DNA from: Thermoanaerobaculia bacterium
Lineage (GTDB): Bacteria; Acidobacteriota; Thermoanaerobaculia; Multivoradales; JAHEKO01
Reading direction: 5' to 3'
Assembly (NCBI GenBank): GCA_947259195.1
Contig: CAMYLC010000048.1
Coordinates: 2,803 to 66,802, forward strand
Length of the DNA: 64,000 nucleotides
Shown here: positions 26,136 through 35,098 of the stretch, piece by piece
How the letters are laid out: each line of letters starts with the position of its first letter
How positions within the stretch are numbered: position 1 is the stretch's first letter
The notes under the pieces: generated by a model
Databases searched by the model: none
The model's input: the letters and a program-made list of their open reading frames with translations, nothing else
What the model was told of the DNA's origin: nothing
Made by a program: the position numbers and the translations under genes

Positions 26136-27401
26136 ATGGACAAGGTGGTGACCGCGATTCTCGGTGGTGGACAGGGTTCTCGACTGGCACCTCTCACTCG
26201 TTACCGCGCCAAGCCGGCGGTTCCGGTGGCGGGCAAGTTCCGTCTCATCGATATTCCCATTAGCAACAGCCTGCACGCCGGAATTGACCGGATCTACGTT
26301 CTGACGCAGTTCAACAGCGCCTCATTGCATCGTCATATCGCCCAGTCCTACCGATTCGATGTCTTCAGCAGCGGTTTCGTGAATATTCTGGCAGCCGAGC
26401 AGAGTGTCTCGAATCGAGATTGGTATCAAGGCACTGCCGACGCTGTGCGCCAGAATCTCCCGCGACTGATCTACAAGAGGCCGTCGGAAGTTCTGGTGCT
26501 GTCGGGCGATCAGCTCTACCTCATGGCTCTGCGCAGCTTTGTCGAATGGCACCGGGCCAACCTGGCGGACCTCACCGTGGCGGTCAAGGCAGTGCCACGT
26601 GAAGAAGCCCACGCCTTCGGTGTGATGAAGATCGATTCCCAGGGACAGATCATCGATTTTGTCGAGAAGCCCCAGGATTCGGCTCAGGTCGAGGAGCTGG
26701 TGGTTCCGACACAGACGCTCGAGCGCCTCGGATTCCCTCCCGATCCGGACCAGTGTCTGGCCAGCATGGGGATCTATGTCTTCAAGCCGGCCGTCCTGAA
26801 GGCGCTACTGGACGGTACATCGGCAACCGATTTCGGGCACGAGGTGATACCGACCGCAGTACCCGATCTGAGGGTCTTCGCGTTTGGCTATTCAGGATAC
26901 TGGCGCGACATCGGTACGATCCCGGCCTTTCACCACGCCAACCTCGAGCTGACACAGAGTGTGCCACCCCTGGATCTCTACAGCCCGACAACACCGTTCT
27001 ATACCCATCCCAGGTTCTTGCCAGGCACCAAGATCGAGGACTGCTCAGTCCACCACTCGGTGATCTGCGAGGGCAGTGTCGTCTCGGGTGCGAGCGTCAG
27101 CAACTCGATTGTCGGTATCCGGTCGATGATCCGTGAAGGGACGGTCATCGACAGCACCGTAATGATGGGTGCGAACTTCTATGAATGGGAGTCCGACACT
27201 CCAGACACTCCCTTGGTCGGCGTCGGTCGCAACTGCACGATTCGCAATGCGATCATCGATCTGGATTCGAGCATCGGAGACGGAGTTCAGCTGATCAACG
27301 AAGCCGGTCGCGATGAGGTGATCGAGGAAGATTTCGCGATTCGGGGCGGAGTCATCGTCATTCCAAGGGGCGCTTCGATACCCAATGGGACGGTGATCTG
27401 A
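26136..27401 (+). CDS. glgC: Glucose-1-phosphate adenylyltransferase (ADP-glucose pyrophosphorylase)
   Basis: The ATG at 26136 follows a GGAGG site; the earlier listed start adds 21 unrelated residues. The 421-residue protein opens with the nucleotidyltransferase signature ILGGGQGSRLAPLTRYRAKPAVPVAGKFRLIDIPISN, continues with WYQGTADAVRQNL and the glucose-phosphate-binding IIDFVEKP, and ends in a left-handed beta-helix (about 300-421) typical of GlgC. It makes ADP-glucose, the donor for glycogen synthase, and is normally the allosterically controlled step. The giant GH13 gene follows 12 bases later, so the two are probably one transcript. No glgA or glgB is present in the window. Confidence 0.95.
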   Translation: MDKVVTAILGGGQGSRLAPLTRYRAKPAVPVAGKFRLIDIPISNSLHAGIDRIYVLTQFNSASLHRHIAQSYRFDVFSSGFVNILAAEQSVSNRDWYQGTADAVRQNLPRLIYKRPSEVLVLSGDQLYLMALRSFVEWHRANLADLTVAVKAVPREEAHAFGVMKIDSQGQIIDFVEKPQDSAQVEELVVPTQTLERLGFPPDPDQCLASMGIYVFKPAVLKALLDGTSATDFGHEVIPTAVPDLRVFAFGYSGYWRDIGTIPAFHHANLELTQSVPPLDLYSPTTPFYTHPRFLPGTKIEDCSVHHSVICEGSVVSGASVSNSIVGIRSMIREGTVIDSTVMMGANFYEWESDTPDTPLVGVGRNCTIRNAIIDLDSSIGDGVQLINEAGRDEVIEEDFAIRGGVIVIPRGASIPNGTVI

Positions 27402-27413
27402 TATCGCTCGGCG

Positions 27414-30400
27414 ATGAAGCTCTTGCTGTCTGATCTTATGCGTCGGCAGCTCGGATTCGACTCCGGGTTAGCGGGCTTCAAAGGTGGAGTCGAGCTTCGC
27501 ACAGCGCAGGACAGCCGCGATCTGGCGTATCGATTGAAGTTGATCGCCAGGGACAAGGGTGCCTCCGCCGCGGCGCCCAGTGGCGGCACGCTCCACGGCC
27601 TGGCTCTTCTGGAAGAGGTCTGGCAGAGGTTGATGGGACGCTATTTGCAGAGCCGAGATTCGAGGTTCTTCCATCGGGCTCTCGAAATCTTGGCGCTGCA
27701 GTTGGGCGACGACGCACTGCAGCAGGTGCTCGACCGATTTGCCGCGGACTTTCTGGCCCTGGACGCAGAGACCGAGGTGGATGGAGGATTCGGCTGGGCC
27801 GCCGGCCGGCAGGGTAGCGAGCGCCAGGAGGTCTTCAGGGAGCTGCTGATCTTCTGGTTGATCCACTCGAATCCTGCAGTCCAGCCTCAGATAGGACTGC
27901 TGCATGACTGCGACTTCGTTCACGGTCCCCTATTCGAGAGCTTCACGTCAGCCGTGCAGGAGTTTCTTGCCAGCCTCCCGGGTCTCGACGAGCAGGACGG
28001 GAGCCTGCTCGGCATGCTGTTGGCCCCATATCGCGCAGCTCCCGACTCCATCGGTCAGCAGCTCCGCATGTTGCTGGCTCGATGGGGCCGGCTGCTGAGT
28101 GGTCTCGAAGCTCAGATTCAGTTGGGCATCGACGTCCTCACGGAGGAAGAGGTTCCCAGGTTCGCAGGCAGTGCCGGTCCGAGTCAGGCGCCCTCGCTGC
28201 CCGCCGAGTCGGATGAAAGTCAGGCGAGCTACAGCCAGGACAGAGACTGGATGCCGGAGCTGGTGCTGATCGCCAAGAACGTCTTCGTCTGGCTCGATCA
28301 GATCTCCAAGTCTCATGGCCGGCCGATCCACCGGCTCGACGAGGTCCCTGACCAAGCTCTGGAGAGCCTGGCCCGCTCTGGTTTTACCGGTCTTTGGTTG
28401 ATCGGCATCTGGGAACGCAGCCTCGCTTCCGAGCGCATCAAGCGCCAGGCGGGCAATCCCGAGGCCATGGCCTCGGCCTATTCCTTGAGGCGATACCAGG
28501 TCGCCGAGAACCTCGGTGGCGATACTGCGCTGGATATGCTGAAGGACCGTGCCGCGAGGCATGGGATCCGACTCGCGGCCGATATGGTCCCGAACCATAC
28601 GGGAATCGACTCCGATTGGCTCCTGGACCACCCTGACTGGTTCTTGGGCGAAGCGACCTGCCCCTTTCCAGGCTACAGCTTCCAGGGTCCGGATCTTTCG
28701 CCTTCGCCTGGAGTCGGGATCTTCCTGGAAGACCACTACTGGGACCGCAGCGATGCCGCGGTGGTCTTCAAGCGCCTCGATCGCAGCAACGGCGAGAGTC
28801 AGTTCATCTACCACGGCAACGACGGAACCTCGATGCCTTGGAATGACACGGCCCAGCTGGACTATCTCAACGCCGAGCTGCGGCAAGTGGTGATCAACAC
28901 CATCGTCGGCGTGGCGCGCAGGTTCCCGGTAATTCGCTTCGATGCGGCCATGACTTTGGCGAAAAAGCAATTTCACCGCTTGTGGTTCCCGGCTCCGGGT
29001 GACTCGGGTGCCATTCCTTCGCGCGCCGAGCGAGGACTGTCGAGTGCCGAGTTCGACCGCTACATGCCGAGGGAGTTCTGGCGCGAAGTCGTGGACCGGG
29101 TCACCGTCGAAGCACCCGACACCCTGCTCATGGCCGAGGCCTTCTGGTTGATGGAGGGCTACTTCGTCCGCTCACTCGGCATGCACCGCGTCTACAACAG
29201 TGCCTTCATGAACATGCTCAGGGACCGGAAGAACGCAGAGTACAGAGCGCTCGTCAAGGAGACCCTGGAGCACGATCCGCGGATCCTCGGACGCTATGTC
29301 AACTTCATGAGCAATCCGGACGAGGCGACGGCGGTCGAGCAGTTTGGGCGGCAAGATCTCTACTTCGGTGTGTGTACCTTGATGGCGACACTGCCCGGCC
29401 TGCCCATGTTCGGCCACGGCCAGGTCGAGGGCCTGGGCGAGAAGTACGGCATGGAGTACGCCCAGGCCTACCAGGACGAGCAGCCTGATGGGGCGATGAT
29501 GGCGCGCCATCAATCGCAGATAGCCCCCTTGCTGCACCGTCGAGAGCTCTTCGCCGGGGTCGAGAGGTTCTTGTTCTTCGATTGTCTCGACAGCAGGGGT
29601 AGGGTCAACGAGGACGTTTTCGCCTTTGCCAACGGGAGCGACGAGGAACGGGTTGTCGTGTTGTTCAACAACAGCGAGACTGCGACCAGAGTTCGCCTGC
29701 ACGAGTCGGCACCCTTCCGCGATACCGCCTCGGGAGCCGGCGCGGGTTCGGTGCGAACAGCAAGACTCAGCGAAGGCCTTGGGGCAGGTACAGACCAGCG
29801 CCTCATGGTGCGTTTTCACGACCGGATTTCGGGTGAGGAGTTCGTGGTTCGATCCCAGGATCTGGATTCCTGGGGCCTCAAGGTGGAGCTGGGTCCTTTT
29901 CAGTGTCGGGTGTACGAGAAATTCTCCGACATCTGGGATCAGCAGGGCCGATGGGGACCTCTGGCTTCTCGCTTGGCAGGCCGCGGAGTCGGCAGTCTCG
30001 AGGCCGCCCTCCGGGACCTGGAGCTGGAGCCGCTGCGGATGGCCTTCGAGGAGGCTCTGCCGACCGAACTGATGAGCCGCTTACTGGAGCTGCCCGAAGC
30101 CGGCACCGGGCTGCAGAGCCGACAGTGCGAACAGCAGTTGCAAGCTGGACTCGGAGGGCTGCTGGATTGGATCGCGCGCCGTTGGAGCCTGTCGCACGGC
30201 CACGAAACCGAGGTAGCCAACGGCGAGGCCTGGCTCAGAGCGGCGTTTTGCCTACTGGAGGAGCCTGAAGAGCCCGAGATGGAGAATCAGGACGGAGAGG
30301 ATGCGGAAGAGGACGACCAGATTGGTTCGAAAGCCGCCCGAACCCTCCGGGAGTCCCCAGAGATACTGGTGGGATTGTGCGCCTGGATTCTGGTTCAGGC

Positions 30401-30911
30401 GGCTTCGAAAATCCTTCAACGCTCGATTGCCAACCGGGATCTAATCGGTGACTGGCAGCCCTCATGGGGGGTCGAGGACCAATTGATCTCGCTGGGTGTT
30501 CCGCTTGTCAGGGCCCGTGGATTGTCGCAAACGCTGAGCTTCACGTTGCGCCGGCCGTGGCAGCCACCAGAGTCCCCGGCGACACCTCTCGAGCTGCTGG
30601 GTGGCTGGTTGGCCGATGACGAGGTCCGGCAGATCCTAGACGTCCATCGATACGAAACCGAGGAGTACTTGAGAAAGGAGGGACTCGAGTTCCTCCTGGG
30701 CTGGAAGTTCCTTCAGGCCCTGCTTCATGAGGAGGTTGGCGCCAGCCCAGACGATGCAGGTCAGGTAGCTCGGATCGAAGCCTGGTGGGAGTTGGTCAAC
30801 GAAATTTCCGATGTGGCCCAGGCCTCTGACTACAGGGTTTCGGACATTCTCGATCGAGTAGAAAGATCGAGCGAAAGGGAATCCGAACCACCCGCCAACC
30901 CTGAGGGTTGA
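27414..30911 (+). CDS. Very large GH13 (alpha-amylase superfamily) protein of an unnamed subfamily
   Basis: A 1165-residue cytoplasmic protein (no signal peptide) 12 bases after glgC. About 280 helical residues precede a GH13 barrel with region I DMVPNHTG (from D390), region II VIRFDAAMT (nucleophile D510), region III LLMAEAFW (acid E575) and region IV NFMSNPDE (D636). The catalytic triad is complete, but the usual NHD of region IV is NPD, and regions II and III are about 65 residues apart because of an inserted segment. The last 400 or so residues are acidic and helical, with no known carbohydrate-binding module. I recall similar 1150-1200 residue proteins in other phyla annotated only as alpha-amylase. 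A role in building, trimming or transferring glycogen chains is inferred from the neighbours; the activity is unknown. Confidence 0.8.
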   Translation: MKLLLSDLMRRQLGFDSGLAGFKGGVELRTAQDSRDLAYRLKLIARDKGASAAAPSGGTLHGLALLEEVWQRLMGRYLQSRDSRFFHRALEILALQLGDDALQQVLDRFAADFLALDAETEVDGGFGWAAGRQGSERQEVFRELLIFWLIHSNPAVQPQIGLLHDCDFVHGPLFESFTSAVQEFLASLPGLDEQDGSLLGMLLAPYRAAPDSIGQQLRMLLARWGRLLSGLEAQIQLGIDVLTEEEVPRFAGSAGPSQAPSLPAESDESQASYSQDRDWMPELVLIAKNVFVWLDQISKSHGRPIHRLDEVPDQALESLARSGFTGLWLIGIWERSLASERIKRQAGNPEAMASAYSLRRYQVAENLGGDTALDMLKDRAARHGIRLAADMVPNHTGIDSDWLLDHPDWFLGEATCPFPGYSFQGPDLSPSPGVGIFLEDHYWDRSDAAVVFKRLDRSNGESQFIYHGNDGTSMPWNDTAQLDYLNAELRQVVINTIVGVARRFPVIRFDAAMTLAKKQFHRLWFPAPGDSGAIPSRAERGLSSAEFDRYMPREFWREVVDRVTVEAPDTLLMAEAFWLMEGYFVRSLGMHRVYNSAFMNMLRDRKNAEYRALVKETLEHDPRILGRYVNFMSNPDEATAVEQFGRQDLYFGVCTLMATLPGLPMFGHGQVEGLGEKYGMEYAQAYQDEQPDGAMMARHQSQIAPLLHRRELFAGVERFLFFDCLDSRGRVNEDVFAFANGSDEERVVVLFNNSETATRVRLHESAPFRDTASGAGAGSVRTARLSEGLGAGTDQRLMVRFHDRISGEEFVVRSQDLDSWGLKVELGPFQCRVYEKFSDIWDQQGRWGPLASRLAGRGVGSLEAALRDLELEPLRMAFEEALPTELMSRLLELPEAGTGLQSRQCEQQLQAGLGGLLDWIARRWSLSHGHETEVANGEAWLRAAFCLLEEPEEPEMENQDGEDAEEDDQIGSKAARTLRESPEILVGLCAWILVQAASKILQRSIANRDLIGDWQPSWGVEDQLISLGVPLVRARGLSQTLSFTLRRPWQPPESPATPLELLGGWLADDEVRQILDVHRYETEEYLRKEGLEFLLGWKFLQALLHEEVGASPDDAGQVARIEAWWELVNEISDVAQASDYRVSDILDRVERSSERESEPPANPEG

Positions 30912-30946
30912 GGCGGCCGGCGCTTCGCCCCGGCCGGTCTCTGGGG
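30905..30946. repeat. Dispersed hairpin repeat, copy 3 (diverged)
   Basis: The segment beginning GGGTTGAGGCGGCCGG right at the GH13 stop codon matches the copy at 14645 in its left flank (GGTTGARGCGGCCGG) and its stem: CGGCCGG (30914-30920) and CCGGCCG (30930-30936). The loop is 9 bases of different sequence rather than 8. Stem conservation with loop change suggests that the folded form matters. Confidence 0.6.
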
Positions 30947-31208
30947 GCTTGGGGTCCTAGGCAGATAGCCATCATCTTTTTGAGGTCCGTCCGGGTGGTT
31001 CGCAGGGGGACGGCGGCGGCTACTCAGACTGCGACGGGCGGGCCGCCACCTGCGCTCTCCGGCGCGCCGGATCTGAGGTGCACCATGATGGCTCTTGCGC
31101 TGCGCTTGTCGAGAGCCCCCCTGTCGAACCACCCGAACGAACCTCCGGCACCAATGGAGGCAAGAGGGCCATTGGCCGTATTGGCCTAGAGGTACCACAG
31201 GAGCTTGC

Positions 31209-31251
31209 AGCGGCCGGACCCCGTGCCGGCCGGGGTGTGCAGGGGGAACCA
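31209..31251. repeat. Dispersed hairpin repeat, copy 2
   Basis: This stretch is identical over 43 bases to 14645-14687, some 16.5 kb away, with the same 7-bp stem (31211-31217 and 31226-31232) and 8-base loop. It is in the same orientation as the other copies. Confidence 0.85.
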
Positions 31252-31301
31252 AGGATCTCAGGTGAGAGGTCTCTCCAACGGGTGAGGGTCCGGCGGGGGG
31301 A

Positions 31302-31348
31302 CCTCCAGGGGGTTGGTTGCTGTGGAAGGGAGGATAGCCCCCTGGGGG
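31302..31348. repeat. Long GC-rich inverted repeat in the GH13-glgX spacer
   Basis: CCTCCAGGGGG (31302-31312) pairs with CCCCCTGGGGG (31338-31348) over 11 bp with one G-T wobble, around a 25-base loop. It may act as a transcript end or mRNA stabiliser for the convergent genes. No T-run follows on either strand. Confidence 0.5.
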
Positions 31349-31450
31349 CCCCGCGTCGGACCCCTCATAGATTGTGGTCTCTTGCTTTGGTCCTGAGCCC
31401 AGGTCCTTTCGAACTACCCGGACGGATCCCGGCCGATACTCGCCAGAGGT

Positions 31451-33499
31451 TCAGGAGGCCGGTTCGAATACCAAGAGAACCACCGAATGTGGGGCGAGCC
31501 TGAGAGCGTGACCTCGAATCCGACGGGTACGAAGGCTCGAGGTATTGAGAATCTGCCTCCAGTGCCCGAAGGATTTCGTCTCCGGTAGCTCGAACAGGTG
31601 GATGCGACCGTCGCTGTTGAACACCGCCAGTGTGGCCTTCCTGGCTGCCGGCCACAGGAGGCCGAACGGCTCGGGACGATGACGGTTCCAATCAGCCTGG
31701 GTCATCTCGGAACCGTCGATCGAGATCCAGACGAGCTTCTGGTTCGCCGAGATCCCTTCAGCGAGGGGTAAGTCCAGGTCTCGCCTAGCGGCGAAAGCCT
31801 GACGCGTGAACTCCAAGGTCTCCAGCCTGTCCGGGTCGAGATCCCAGTCGACCCAGGTACCCGGACTGTCGTGGCAGTAGGCGTTGTTGTTGCCCTGTTG
31901 GCTGCGTCCGAGCTCATCTCCATGACTGAGCATGGGAACCCCCTGCGACAGCGCGAGTGAGGCCAGAAAACAACGCTTGATGCTGAGCCGCAGGAGCCGG
32001 ATGGGCTCTGACTGCGTGGGTCCCTCGACGCCCCAGTTGCGACTCAGGTTGTGGTTGTGCCCATCGCGGTTCTCCTCGCCGTTGGACCAATTGTGTTTCT
32101 CCTCGTAGCTGACCAGGTCCTCCAGCGTGTATCCGTCGTGGCTGGTCACGAAGTTGACGCTGGCCCTGGCAGGCCTGTCCGCTGCCTCGAAGATCACAGG
32201 GCTACCCGCGACGGAATCGGCGAATCCCCGGGTTGTTGCCGGATCGGAGCGCCAGAATGCGCGGACTCTGTCCCGATACCTGTCGTTCCACTCTGACCAG
32301 CTGCGTGGGAACTGGCCCAGACGGTAGCCCTCGGGTCCGAGGTCCCACGGCTCGGCGATCAACTTGACCTTCGACAGCACGGGATCGGACTCGATCGCCG
32401 CAAAGAAAGGGGAGGCTGGGTCGAAGTCCTTTTCGGTGCGACCGAGGCTCGCAGCCAAGTCGAAACGGAAGCCGTCGACGCGCATCTCCGTGACCCAATA
32501 TCGGAGGCAGTCGAGTAGAAATCGGACGACGACAGGTTGACCGGTGTCGAGCGTGTTTCCACAGCCCGTGAAGTCCTGGTAGTAGCGTGGCTCATCAGGC
32601 TGTAGCCGGTAGTAGATGGAGTTGTCCAGGCCGCGAAACGCCAGGGTCGGACCGAGATGGTTGCCCTCGGCGGTGTGATTGAACACCACATCCAGCAGCA
32701 CTTCGATGCCGGCGGTGTGCAGCCCCCGGACCATTTCCTTGAACTCCCGGACCTGCGTGCCGTCATCTGCTGTGGCGTACCCTGAGTGAGGAGCGAAAAG
32801 CCCCAGGGGGTTGTATCCGAAATAGTTGGTGAGCCCCCGACGCGCCAGGTGTTCTTCCGTGGCGATCTGGTGCACCGGTAGCAGCTCGACAGCCGTGACA
32901 CCCAGGCTCTCGAGATGCTCGATGACCGGCTTCTGGATCAAGCCGAGGTATGTGCCGCGCAGAGGCTCAGGTACGCCCGGATGTAGCCGGGTCATGCCCT
33001 TGACGTGACACTCGTAGATGAAGGTCTCCTCCCAGGGCGTCGACGGAGGCTTGTCGTCCCGCCAGTCGAAGCTCGGATCGACGACGACGGAGCGGGGAAC
33101 GTGAGGCGCGCTGTCCTCGAGGTTCGGCAAGTCGTCGCTTTCGAAGCGGTGTGAGCCGAAGAGGGAGGGGTGCCAGTGAAGCTCTCCTGACAGGGCGCGA
33201 GCTGCCGGATCGACCAGCAGCTTCCCGGTATTGAAACGGTGCCCGGCTGCCGGCTCCCAGGGGCCGTCGACCCGAAAACCGTACGGCTGACCGGGTCCGA
33301 CATCCGGGAGTGAGCATGTCCATAGGTCCGGGGAGACGCGCTGCAGGCTCACCCGGTCCGACTCCCGCGCTGGATCAGTGGTTTCGAACAGGCAAAGCTC
33401 GACGGCTGTTGCGTTGGCCGACCTGAGGCTGAACTGTGTCCCGTTACCGTTCCAGATGGCGCCGGGCACCGGGAACAGCCATGGTTCGAAGTCCTTCAC
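31451..33499 (-). CDS. glgX: Glycogen debranching enzyme (isoamylase type, GH13)
   Basis: The start is the GTG at 33499, which overlaps the malQ stop in a GTGA arrangement; the 37 codons upstream of it in the listed ORF lie inside malQ and look spurious. The 682-residue protein has an N-terminal CBM48-like domain (about 5-110, WLFPVPGAIWNGNGTQFSLRSANA) followed by a GH13 barrel: VVFNHTAEG, DGFRFDLAASLGR with the nucleophile, KLIAEPWD with the acid/base, and FVTSHDG. The insert EEKHNWSNGEENRDGHNHNLSRNWG is diagnostic of GlgX/TreX. It hydrolyses alpha-1,6 branches, usually of limit dextrins left by phosphorylase. Translation is probably coupled to malQ. Confidence 0.93.
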   Translation of the reverse strand: MKDFEPWLFPVPGAIWNGNGTQFSLRSANATAVELCLFETTDPARESDRVSLQRVSPDLWTCSLPDVGPGQPYGFRVDGPWEPAAGHRFNTGKLLVDPAARALSGELHWHPSLFGSHRFESDDLPNLEDSAPHVPRSVVVDPSFDWRDDKPPSTPWEETFIYECHVKGMTRLHPGVPEPLRGTYLGLIQKPVIEHLESLGVTAVELLPVHQIATEEHLARRGLTNYFGYNPLGLFAPHSGYATADDGTQVREFKEMVRGLHTAGIEVLLDVVFNHTAEGNHLGPTLAFRGLDNSIYYRLQPDEPRYYQDFTGCGNTLDTGQPVVVRFLLDCLRYWVTEMRVDGFRFDLAASLGRTEKDFDPASPFFAAIESDPVLSKVKLIAEPWDLGPEGYRLGQFPRSWSEWNDRYRDRVRAFWRSDPATTRGFADSVAGSPVIFEAADRPARASVNFVTSHDGYTLEDLVSYEEKHNWSNGEENRDGHNHNLSRNWGVEGPTQSEPIRLLRLSIKRCFLASLALSQGVPMLSHGDELGRSQQGNNNAYCHDSPGTWVDWDLDPDRLETLEFTRQAFAARRDLDLPLAEGISANQKLVWISIDGSEMTQADWNRHRPEPFGLLWPAARKATLAVFNSDGRIHLFELPETKSFGHWRQILNTSSLRTRRIRGHALRLAPHSVVLLVFEPAS

Positions 33500-35010
33500 G
33501 GTCTCGGCTCCTGAGACTCGGCATCGAGGCGCCCGGACAAGACCGCGAGCCGTCGCAGCCGCGCCGCGGTCTCGGTATCTGCCATATCCTGCTGCAGCCG
33601 CCAACCCCAATTGCCCTCGCTGGAGCCCGGAGTATTCATGCGCGCCTGACTACCGAGGCCCAGGACGTCCTGCATGGGGAAGATCGCGAGGTCGGCGACC
33701 GAATTGAGAATGACGCGAATCAGGTCCCAGTGAGTCTCGGAGCGATCTCCGCCCACGTAGTCGACGACAGATCTGTACTCTTCAGGAGCCAGCTTGTCGA
33801 GCCAGCCAGCCGCAGTGTTGTTGTCATGGGTCCCGGTGTAGGCAACAGTGTCTCGACTGTAATTGTGGGGTAGATGCTCGCTATCATGGGAATCGAATCC
33901 GAACTGCAGGACCTTCATGCCGGGCAGTCCGAGCTGCCGCTTCAAGTCCCTGACCTCGGAAGTGATGAGACCCAGATCCTCAGCCACGAGAGGCAGCTCA
34001 CCCAGGACCTCTCGGAGTCTCTCGAACAGGCCCGGACCGGGACCTGGCTCCCAGCGTCCGTGGACCGCCGTCGGCTCGCAAGCATCGATCTCCCAGTAGC
34101 TGGAGAACGCTCGAAAGTGGTCGATGCGGACCATGTCGTAGAGGGTCAGACTGAAACTCAGACGCTCGATCCACCATTGATATCCGTCCGCCTCGTGACG
34201 CTGCCATTGAAAGACCGGGTTGCCCCAACGCTGACCGGTCGCGCTGAAGTAGTCCGGCGGCACACCAGCCACGAAGGTTGGCTGCCCCTCGGCATTCACC
34301 TTGAACAAGTCACGATGCGCCCAGACATCGGCGCTGTCCAGGGCGACGTAGAAGGGCATGTCTCCGAGCACGCGTACACCGACCCGCGCGGCAGCTTCCT
34401 TTAGGCGAGACCACTGGGAAGCGAAGAGATACTGGACGAACTTGTGGTAGCCGAGCTCCTGCTGCAGCTGCCCCCTGGCAGCGGCAAGGCCGGCTGCCTC
34501 TCGCGCTCGGAGATCGGCTGGCCACTCGGACCACGGCTTGCCGTTGAAGTGATACTTGAGAGACGCGAATAAGGCCCAGTCCTCGAGCCACGAAGCCTGC
34601 TCGGGTTCGCCAGACCAGACTTCGATTTGCTCTCGCTGTCGAGCCGAACCGGACTCTTGAAACCGATGCCACGCAAGCCTCAGCAGCCCGGTCTTCCAGG
34701 CTACAACCTTGCCGAACTGGACACTCGCAGTGGCGAAATCTGGTGCATCCAGATCACCGGCATTCAGAAAACCGGCTTCTACGAGGTCGAGGGGAGAAAT
34801 CAGGATCGGGTTGCCGGCATAGGCCGATGACCCGTCGTAGGGCGAGTGGTTGGCACCGGGTGGAACCAGAGGCAGCATCTGCCAGATCGTCTGGCCGGCC
34901 TCCTGCAGCCAGTGTAGAAAGAGGTGGGCATTCTGTCCGAGATCGCCTATACCGTAGGGCCCCGGCAGGGAGGTGGGGTGTAGAAGAATGCCCGAGGCTC
35001 GTCGAGTCAT
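33496..35010 (-). CDS. malQ: 4-alpha-glucanotransferase (amylomaltase, GH77)
   Basis: The ATG at 35010 (MTRRASGILLHPTSLPGPYGIGDLG) is the conventional GH77 start; the listed ORF adds 22 residues without support. The 504-residue enzyme shows ANHSPYDGSSAYAGNP, the nucleophile region VRIDHFRAFSSYWEI, the acid region LVAEDLGLITSEV and the VAYTGTHDNNT block. It disproportionates maltodextrins in the cytoplasm, lengthening short chains so that phosphorylase can use them. It lies first in a two-gene minus-strand operon with glgX and is divergent from glgP with 88 bases between. Its C-terminus ends four bases into glgX. Confidence 0.95.
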   Translation of the reverse strand: MTRRASGILLHPTSLPGPYGIGDLGQNAHLFLHWLQEAGQTIWQMLPLVPPGANHSPYDGSSAYAGNPILISPLDLVEAGFLNAGDLDAPDFATASVQFGKVVAWKTGLLRLAWHRFQESGSARQREQIEVWSGEPEQASWLEDWALFASLKYHFNGKPWSEWPADLRAREAAGLAAARGQLQQELGYHKFVQYLFASQWSRLKEAAARVGVRVLGDMPFYVALDSADVWAHRDLFKVNAEGQPTFVAGVPPDYFSATGQRWGNPVFQWQRHEADGYQWWIERLSFSLTLYDMVRIDHFRAFSSYWEIDACEPTAVHGRWEPGPGPGLFERLREVLGELPLVAEDLGLITSEVRDLKRQLGLPGMKVLQFGFDSHDSEHLPHNYSRDTVAYTGTHDNNTAAGWLDKLAPEEYRSVVDYVGGDRSETHWDLIRVILNSVADLAIFPMQDVLGLGSQARMNTPGSSEGNWGWRLQQDMADTETAARLRRLAVLSGRLDAESQEPRP

Positions 35011-35098
35011 GGGCGGGATGATAACCTGACGCGCTGAAATTCCCCGGGGGTGATGAGTATTTCCCCGTGTCCTCAAGAATTCTAGACCCTATCGCGAG

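Larger units (their letters stand above)
30912..31450. other. 539-base non-coding spacer between convergent GH13 and glgX genes
   Basis: No convincing gene is visible; the frames listed here (such as 31078-31503 and 30830-31252) have low-complexity Arg/Gly/Pro-rich translations. The spacer is very GC-rich and contains two copies of the hairpin repeat (30905-30946 and 31209-31251) and a long hairpin at 31302-31348. The genes on either side point into it, so terminator function for both is plausible, although there is no T-run after the hairpins. Confidence 0.6.

Noticed and set aside
30905-31251. Small mobile element (MITE) bounded by two repeat copies
   Set aside because: The copies are in direct, not inverted, orientation, no target-site duplication is visible, and the copy at 14645 stands alone.
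30830-31252. 140-residue minus-strand ORF sharing VPPAHPGRHGVRPLQ with one at 14488-14709
   Set aside because: The shared peptide is only the translation of the dispersed 43-base repeat; the flanking residues have no relation and no protein character.
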